This document shows positions 1-6,600 of a DNA stretch of 10,593 nucleotides, one piece after another. This stretch comes from Thioalkalivibrio nitratireducens. GTDB taxonomy: Bacteria > Pseudomonadota > Gammaproteobacteria > Ectothiorhodospirales > Ectothiorhodospiraceae. Every line of letters starts with the position of its first letter. Position 1 is the stretch's first letter. The notes below the pieces were generated by a model. The model was not told the DNA's origin, did no database searches, and saw only the letters and a program-made list of their open reading frames with translations. The position numbers and the translations under genes are program-made. The stretch covers positions 1 to 10,593 of the forward strand of contig JAABSN010000113.1 of NCBI GenBank assembly GCA_011390385.1, read 5' to 3'.

Positions 1-1549
1 GGGACCACTGGCGATGAATCAGCGTGTTGAAACTCAGCAGCACAAGATAACCGGTAAAGGCGATCAACAGCCAACTGCAAATCGGGCGCAGCCAGATACC
101 CCATTCGACATCACCCAGCCAGAAACGGCGTGCGGAGGCATCGAACAGGCGATAGGCGGCAATGGCTTCGCCCAGGCGGGTCTCGAGTGGCGGATAGGCG
201 TCCGACGTCGCGGACCGGGCGTCGTCCGCAAGTCGTAGCAATGCCGCGCGCACCTCCTTGACCCGTTCGCAGACATCGAGCAGGGGCTTGTTGCGAAGTT
301 CCACGCGATCACGCAGCGCATCCGCCTGCTTGCGCCATGCCGCGGTCTCCGTCTCCAGGTCGCTGATCCGGGTCGTGAGCGTGTCGAACTGGCCCTGGCT
401 GGAAAACCGATGCAGATGACGCAGACGCCGGATTTCAACCTCCGCCGCTACGATTTCATCTTCCAGCGTCTGGAGTTTGTCGCGCTGCTTTTGATCGCGT
501 GCGGCCAGTGCCGGAATATCGGCGATGGAATCGAGCATCGCGGCGGCCTCACGAACCGACGCCCCCCACCCCGACGGCAGCGCCGACCCCTGACGAACAG
601 CAGCCTGCAATTCATCCATGGACTGCTCAAGTTTTTCACGCGACTGGCTGCCGACACGCAGGCGTTTGATTCTGGCCATGTAACTGGCCATGCCCTCTCC
701 TGGTGTGTAGAACACACCGGGCAGGGCTCGCCTCTCGGACGGCAAGCCCTTGCGAATGCGCTCCACGGCGGCAAATGCATCCTCGTTCAACGCGTAAAGG
801 ATCTCCCGCAGACGGTCCGTTTCCGCTTTAAGGGCCGCGATTTTTTGAGGATACGTCTCGACGACCTGCGTCGGCGATTCGTCTTTCGCGACGCGCTCCC
901 ATGTCTTCGTGGCCGTCGCGAGCATATTGAGAGCCCGGCGGTGCGGCCAGGCCGTGGTGCGTTCACGGGCGGCCCGCATCGCCGGATCGGCGATCGTGGC
1001 AATCGCAGCCAGATCCGCCTCCAGGCCTGCCACTTCCGCGATCATGAGTTGCAGGTCGCGGGCGCTCCGATAGCGCGTCTGGGCACCCTCGTACTGCAGC
1101 GAGGCCTCCCGCAGACGACTGGCCGCCGCCTGCGTACCCTCGCCGCTGATGAAGTAGTCCTCGTTGAGGAATGGCATCACGCTGGTGTCCCATTGACTCT
1201 GTGCCGTATTGTTCGCCTTGTTCGACAACCCCGAAACAATCGGGACCAGATTACCACTAAGGCCGAATGTAGCCAGTCCGCTGGACACCGCGCACATCAC
1301 GAAGACCATCAGGATCTCGGATTTGCAGAACGGGCGGATGAAGCGCGTCCGCCGCAACAGGGGGTTGAGCATCAGCACCGCCAGGAACAGCATGACGTGC
1401 GGCAGCACCGGGATCAGATTCGCCGAGTAGTAGGTTACCGGCGGGAAATTATCACGAATGACCGTGATCCATGCAAACAGACCGGCCAACAGCACGCCAA
1501 GCACGAACGCCCGCCACGTCACGTTCCCGTTTTTTTCATCCTTACCCAT
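1..1549 (-). CDS. DUF6785-like polytopic membrane protein with long coiled-coil insertion (C-terminus beyond window)
   Basis: Open frame of 516 codons running off the left edge with no stop. The ATG at 1549 is the first start after an in-frame TGA (1577-1579) and has GGGGAG 9 bases upstream. Seen: a membrane segment at about residues 12-31, a second at 44-65 ending in NPLLRR, and a third at 77-97 (SEILMVFVMCAVSSGLATFG). A charged, Ala/Glu/Arg/Leu-rich region with heptad character follows at about 139-470. Next come Trp-rich residues 476-488 and a membrane helix at 488-510 ending in LIHRQW. The helix pair, the SEIL motif, the helix before HRQW and its Arg-Gln-Trp end match my memory of the DUF6785 (OPT-like) family of PVC and related bacteria. 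In that family the two parts are normally separated by a much shorter loop, so the coiled coil looks inserted. From topology the coiled coil should lie outside the cytoplasm. It follows the 675-residue OPT-like gene by 31 bases and is probably in the same operon. Function unknown; family assignment is moderate, membrane plus coiled-coil architecture is firm. Confidence 0.8.
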   Translation of the reverse strand, partial: MGKDEKNGNVTWRAFVLGVLLAGLFAWITVIRDNFPPVTYYSANLIPVLPHVMLFLAVLMLNPLLRRTRFIRPFCKSEILMVFVMCAVSSGLATFGLSGNLVPIVSGLSNKANNTAQSQWDTSVMPFLNEDYFISGEGTQAAASRLREASLQYEGAQTRYRSARDLQLMIAEVAGLEADLAAIATIADPAMRAARERTTAWPHRRALNMLATATKTWERVAKDESPTQVVETYPQKIAALKAETDRLREILYALNEDAFAAVERIRKGLPSERRALPGVFYTPGEGMASYMARIKRLRVGSQSREKLEQSMDELQAAVRQGSALPSGWGASVREAAAMLDSIADIPALAARDQKQRDKLQTLEDEIVAAEVEIRRLRHLHRFSSQGQFDTLTTRISDLETETAAWRKQADALRDRVELRNKPLLDVCERVKEVRAALLRLADDARSATSDAYPPLETRLGEAIAAYRLFDASARRFWLGDVEWGIWLRPICSWLLIAFTGYLVLLSFNTLIHRQWS

Positions 1550-1558
1550 CAGTAAAAA

Positions 1559-1564
1559 CTCCCC
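1559..1564 (-). promoter_or_regulatory. Ribosome binding site GGGGAG for the DUF6785-like gene
   Basis: The minus strand reads GGGGAG with 9 bases before the ATG at 1549. It lies in the 31-base gap after the upstream TAG stop and supports this start. No promoter or terminator is apparent in the gap. Confidence 0.6.
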
Positions 1565-1580
1565 TATCCGATTCCATCAC

Positions 1581-3608
1581 CTACCAAAGTGTCGGTTTGA
1601 GCATCCTGGAAATGACATTGAACGCCATCGAGATCATCGAGGTGACCCCCATGCCGCAGCCGAATCCGGCCATGACCACCATCATATACTTCAGCCACAT
1701 ATCCTTGTACACGCGCTTGAAGTAGAACTTCGCGGTGCAGGCACCCGCCATCGTGCAGAAAAGCGCGCCCGGGTTCGTCTGGTTCAGTCCCCACACCGCC
1801 CCGAACACCAGCATGACCGGCAGGCCCAGCACGGAAAGCACGGCGAAGATCAGCGTGCCGGAGACCAAGCCCCAGCCCGCGTATTCAAAATGGATCGCCT
1901 CAAGGAACTGCGAGCCCCCCTCCAGCGTGGAGGTCAGCATGATCGCGTAGTTGCGCAACTGCAGTTCCCACATCAGTTCCGTGTACGGATAGGCACCCGA
2001 GGGAATCGGTGCCATGCGCCAGAGGATCTCGGAGGTCATGAAGGAGGCGACAATCACGATGGGCACCGTCAGCAGCAGGGTCTTGACCTGGCTGATGATC
2101 TTGGTGCCGGTCAGCTCCAGCACCCGGAACCCGACCGTCTCGGAGCCCAGGTTCTGGATCGGCATCGGGGCGAACCAGATATCCGCGCCCCTATGCCCCG
2201 TCAGCAGAATCGTCAGTTCCTTCAGATACGGCACACTCACCGCCTGCCCGCACACGCCTTCCAGCTTGGCCGTCGCATACGAGATCAGCGGCGTGTAGAC
2301 CAGCGCGTACAACGTCAGGATCATCCACGGATAGCCGGGCACCAGGAAATAGCCAAGCAGGATCCATGAAAAGGTTGATCCCAGATAGATCGCGAGCGCC
2401 CCGAATATCGAGAAATCGCCCCGCGCCTTGTTGTTGGTGATCAGCAGGCGCCAGCCCTCCTTGAACCCGCTCCACCAGCTTTCGTCGTGCGTCAGCTCGG
2501 CCTTCCCCGTCGCGTCCGTCCTGGGTTTGACAATGTACTTCTTCAGCGACAGGCTCCAGGTGATCGCCAGCCGGCTGAAGGTGACCGCCAGCGTCAGGCC
2601 GATCCCGAACGAGATGTAGAAGTCGATATTATTGACAAACACCGTGTCGATGAACGACATATCCGGCTGCCACGTCGAAAGCACGCCGGTCTTCTGCAAC
2701 ACCGGATTGGCAATCCAGGTGATCATCAGTCCGACAAAACTGCCCACGACCCCCCACCAGGGCACGATCATGCCGGAGAGGAAGGCCCCGAAGTTGAGAA
2801 CCAGATTGAATGGCACCGCCGGCAGGAGGGAGCCGATCTGCGGGGTGAAGTCAATGAAGATCAGCGGGATCAACTCCAGTCGTTTCGGCATCAGCACCTG
2901 GGTGATCATCGGCACACAGATATAGACCACCCCCCAGACCACCCCGATCATGCCGCCGATCGCGAAACAGCGCTGTCGCCAGGCGTTATCCTCATCCCGT
3001 GTCTCCGCCAGCGCCACAATTCCCGCCGCGCGCATCGGGGCGAACGGGAACGGCAGCTTCTCCACATCACTGGCCATGCGGTACAACACGTAGCCCAGCC
3101 CGTAATTGTCGATCCGGCTGACCAGCATGCCGAAGATCGTCAGCGCCGTGACCGGCAGCCAGGCTCTCGTGAACAGCGTCCGTCCATGCTCCACGATCGA
3201 TTCCGCCGAGGGGAATGCCCAGCCCGGCAGCTCCGCCGCCAGCCCCAGGCCCTGGATATACTCGGACTGCACCACGAACTGCTTGAACAGGTAGCCGGTA
3301 AAGGGATCCGCCAGCGCCGCGCCGACCATGTAGTGGAGCACGTAGAGTTCCTGCGTCTTGAGCTTTGTGAACGAGCGCTTGGCGATTTCCGCGAAGAAAA
3401 TGACCAGCACCCACTTCATCGCGCCGCCGATATTCGCGTCGTTGCCGATCACCAGGCTCAGGTAGTCGGTCGCCGGGTTCACGATAAACCCGAGGAAGAG
3501 CGCCCCAGCGACCGCCTTCCAACTGAACCCGTCCTCGAAGCCCTCCACATCGGGCGGCTTCATGACGTTGCGATATTCCTGCAGTTCCTTGTCGTCAGTG
3601 AACCCCAT
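1581..3608 (-). CDS. OPT-like (oligopeptide transporter-like) polytopic membrane protein
   Basis: A 675-residue, strongly hydrophobic protein with roughly 12 predicted membrane segments (about 29-50, 60-77, 88-108, 148-170, 215-239, 265-300, 328-352, 398-422, 426-446, 507-527, 578-608, 636-664). A soluble loop at about 355-395 contains the charged KKYIVKPRTD stretch. The segment DVEKLPFPFAPMRAAGIVALAE-type region (about 181-202), just after a membrane helix, resembles the conserved proline-containing loop of OPT and DUF6785/DUF6784-type proteins (LPFP followed by a small-residue helix). Length fits the 600-700 residues usual for bacterial OPT-like proteins. No signal peptide is seen; the first 28 residues are acidic and probably cytosolic. 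The ATG sits 2 bases after the stop of the giant permease, with AAGGAG 5 bases upstream formed by that gene's last two sense codons, so translation is probably coupled. OPT proteins move peptides or metal chelates; substrate here is unknown. It may pair with the related membrane protein encoded next. Confidence 0.85.
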   Translation of the reverse strand: MGFTDDKELQEYRNVMKPPDVEGFEDGFSWKAVAGALFLGFIVNPATDYLSLVIGNDANIGGAMKWVLVIFFAEIAKRSFTKLKTQELYVLHYMVGAALADPFTGYLFKQFVVQSEYIQGLGLAAELPGWAFPSAESIVEHGRTLFTRAWLPVTALTIFGMLVSRIDNYGLGYVLYRMASDVEKLPFPFAPMRAAGIVALAETRDEDNAWRQRCFAIGGMIGVVWGVVYICVPMITQVLMPKRLELIPLIFIDFTPQIGSLLPAVPFNLVLNFGAFLSGMIVPWWGVVGSFVGLMITWIANPVLQKTGVLSTWQPDMSFIDTVFVNNIDFYISFGIGLTLAVTFSRLAITWSLSLKKYIVKPRTDATGKAELTHDESWWSGFKEGWRLLITNNKARGDFSIFGALAIYLGSTFSWILLGYFLVPGYPWMILTLYALVYTPLISYATAKLEGVCGQAVSVPYLKELTILLTGHRGADIWFAPMPIQNLGSETVGFRVLELTGTKIISQVKTLLLTVPIVIVASFMTSEILWRMAPIPSGAYPYTELMWELQLRNYAIMLTSTLEGGSQFLEAIHFEYAGWGLVSGTLIFAVLSVLGLPVMLVFGAVWGLNQTNPGALFCTMAGACTAKFYFKRVYKDMWLKYMMVVMAGFGCGMGVTSMISMAFNVISRMLKPTLW

Positions 3609-3610
3609 GA

Positions 3611-6600
3611 CTACTCCTTGATACCGTCCGCCAGTGGTGGCGTCCCGCTCGTGAACATATCGACTGCATGCTTGACGTAACTGGCCTGCCGGGTCGGATC
3701 GATGTTGCGCCAGCGAATCAGATACTTGCGCATCCTCTCGAGGAACGGCTTATTGGTGGTCACCCAGTTCGTGTCGTGCCCGGAAACCCGGTCCACATCC
3801 ATGTGCAGCCGGAAACTGCTGACAATCTCGTCGTAGCGGGTGGTGAAGGTCACATTCTGGGTCACGCCCAGGTCATAGGGTGCCAGCGCCAGGTTGTAAC
3901 GCAAGGTCAGCACCGGATGGCCGGCCGGGTCGGTTTCGGACTTGATGTCCTCCAGCTTGGCCAGCATGTCGCCCATCGACTGGTCCGACATCGGCGCGAA
4001 GAACTGCTGCAGGTAGCACATCACCCCGTAGGCCAGGCGCGGACGGTAGATGAACGGGAAAACCACCCGCATGTGATGGCCGTCATGATCCGGCATGGTC
4101 CATTTGCGTTTGCCGGAAGGCACCGCCGTGCGCGTCGCCACATAGCCGGGGTAAACCGTTGAGAGGATCACCAGCGCCATGGTGAAGAGGATGGCATAGA
4201 CCACCACCAGTGACGAGAAATTGATATTCACGTCCTGGATCAACCCGGCCGCCTTGAAGGCGATCGTCAGGACCTGCCCGATCATGTAGCCGCCTACCGC
4301 GCCGATGATGCTGTACACGATCGCCTCGGCCAGGAAGAACATGAAGATATGCGTCGGGTTCAGTCCGATGGCGTTGAAAACCGCGATTTCGGATTTGCGT
4401 TCATAGACCGTGCCGAGCATGGTGTTGAGGATAATCGAGCCGGCAATGATCAGCGGGATCAACAGCTTGGCCAGGCCGCCAATCGCGGTCCGGTAGCTGC
4501 TGCCCACATAGTAGACCCCCGGTTTCACCAGCACGGCCGCGTCCGCATCCAGCTTGAATGGCTCGCGGCTGCCGACAAAGAACTTCGCTTCGGTAACTGT
4601 CAGCACGCGCCTGATCTCGTTGCCCAGCAGCGTGTCATCGCCGGTATCGGGAAAGACGATCGCCATGCTTCTCGGGAGCGCCCCGAGTTGCGCCGCCGCG
4701 CCATCGGGAATAATCGCCAGGCTGGCGGTGTCGATCAGGACATCATTCAGGTTGGGGATCTCCTCATCCAAGGCGTCATCGCCGCCAGCCTTGGGCACGA
4801 TTCCGAACGGCACCAGCGGCAGATTCGGGTCCAGATCCCGCGCCAGCCGGTAACGCTGGTCGTCAAACAACCCCTTCAGCAGCCATTCACGTCCCAGCAG
4901 GCGCACGTACGTCTTGCCGACATCTGCCGCCCCCAGCCGCATGGCACTGGCCGCGGCGGTCGACAGGAACACTTCCTGCGCGTCAGACGAGGAGAACACC
5001 TCCCCCTCTACGAGGGCCATGGAGTCACGCAGCACGGGGTCATCCGGCGGTAGTCCAGTGATGGCCTTGATCTCCAGGAAGGCGTCCGGCATCGTCTCCC
5101 GCGCCAGCCGCCAGGAGTGTTGCGGGGCACGGATGCTCCTGCTGCTCTGAAGCATTCGTCTCACGCGTATGCGGGCACGATCGGCAAACAGGTCGCGCAA
5201 CGTGCGATACGTGGCCTCGTCCATCGGTTCCCCGTTGGGCCAGTGATAGAACAAGCCCGTGTACGGCGAGGAATCGGCCTTGGGCAGCAGCGTGGGCTTG
5301 GCTTTGCGCGACACACTTGAAAACGCCAGCATGGTGAAGACCACGAGCACGATCGTGACGGTCGTCAGCGTCGTCCGCACGCGCCGCCGCCGCATGTTCT
5401 GCACGCCGATCAGCATCGCGGTCGAGCCGACCGTGCCATAGCCGACCTCGTCGCCGATACCGCCGACACCGCGGAAAAGAATGCTCATTTCCTGATTGAA
5501 GCGCGAGCGCAGCACCATGGTGGTAAACACCCCGATCGCCCCCAGCACAAACGCAATGAAGATCGCTTCGGGGCTCATCGCCAGCCGGAATGCCGGGTGG
5601 ATCAACCGGAAAACCACGAACATCGAGACGAATAGGGCGGAGAAGCCAGCGAGCTCGTGCTCCAAGCGTTTGAAGTTGAAAAGCAGCTTCTGGAGGAAGA
5701 AGCAGAACGGCAACATCAAGGCCATATAGACAATCACCGCCTTGAGCATGTCCGCGTTCATCTGTGACAGTTCCCGGTAGGCCTTAACCTGGTTGCCAGC
5801 GGCCTCGTAAAGGGTGCGGAGATAGCCTGTATGCGCATGGGCGGCCTTGTTCGCCACGGTCGCGGCATGCAGTTGATCCCCCTGCGCGATGAAGTCATCC
5901 AGCAGCTGGTTCACAACGCCTTGCATATCCGCGTTGCGGGATTTATTGAGCAGCGCCATATCGGCAGAGGTCTGGAATATGATGTCGTCGCCAAGCGCTT
6001 CCGGATTCCGGAACCCCTCGCCTTCCGGGTTCTCAGGGGTGGCATTGAGTACACACCGTTTGGAGGCGGTAATCATCATCAGCGAGTCCTGCTCCATCTC
6101 CGAGCGACGCCGGCTCAGGTAGATCGCGAACGGACCGCTGGCACCATGAGAACCCGCAGGCGAAAGCGTATCGATGCCATGCGCGCCGTACTTATCCGGA
6201 TCACTCCTGCCGCTGGCTTTCTTCGGCCAGACACTGCTTATATCAATCGGCTCGGATGCCACGGCCGTCGGGTCGCGACGGTCCTTGATGACATACTCAC
6301 GGCAGCGGAACATCGGCAGCGTGGCACGCGGCGAACGGTTAACATTACTGGTCATCTGCCGCGACGACTGCACCCGTCCCTTGTCGATCGTGTAGAGGAC
6401 TTCTCGGAACGTCTCGTCCATCTGGTAGGCGGCCGGTGAAAACGGACGCGGCTCGCCGATCCCGTAGAAATAGACGTTCGCCGTCGCATCACTGATTCCG
6501 AGATAGCAATTAACCACATCACCGATGAGCATCGGTGGTGAATTACCGGGTTTCTCGTACAACGCCACCAGGCTGTTCGGGACGGGCTCGGTCGGAATGG

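Noticed and set aside
410..1555. Long plus-strand open frame of 381 codons.
   Set aside because: Rich in Arg, His, Gln and Pro with no domain or membrane pattern; it lies fully opposite the DUF6785-like gene, as expected of an antisense shadow in GC-rich DNA.
2487..3680. Long plus-strand open frame of 397 codons.
   Set aside because: Low-complexity Arg/His/Gln/Asp composition opposite the convincing OPT-like membrane protein; no ribosome site that would favour it.
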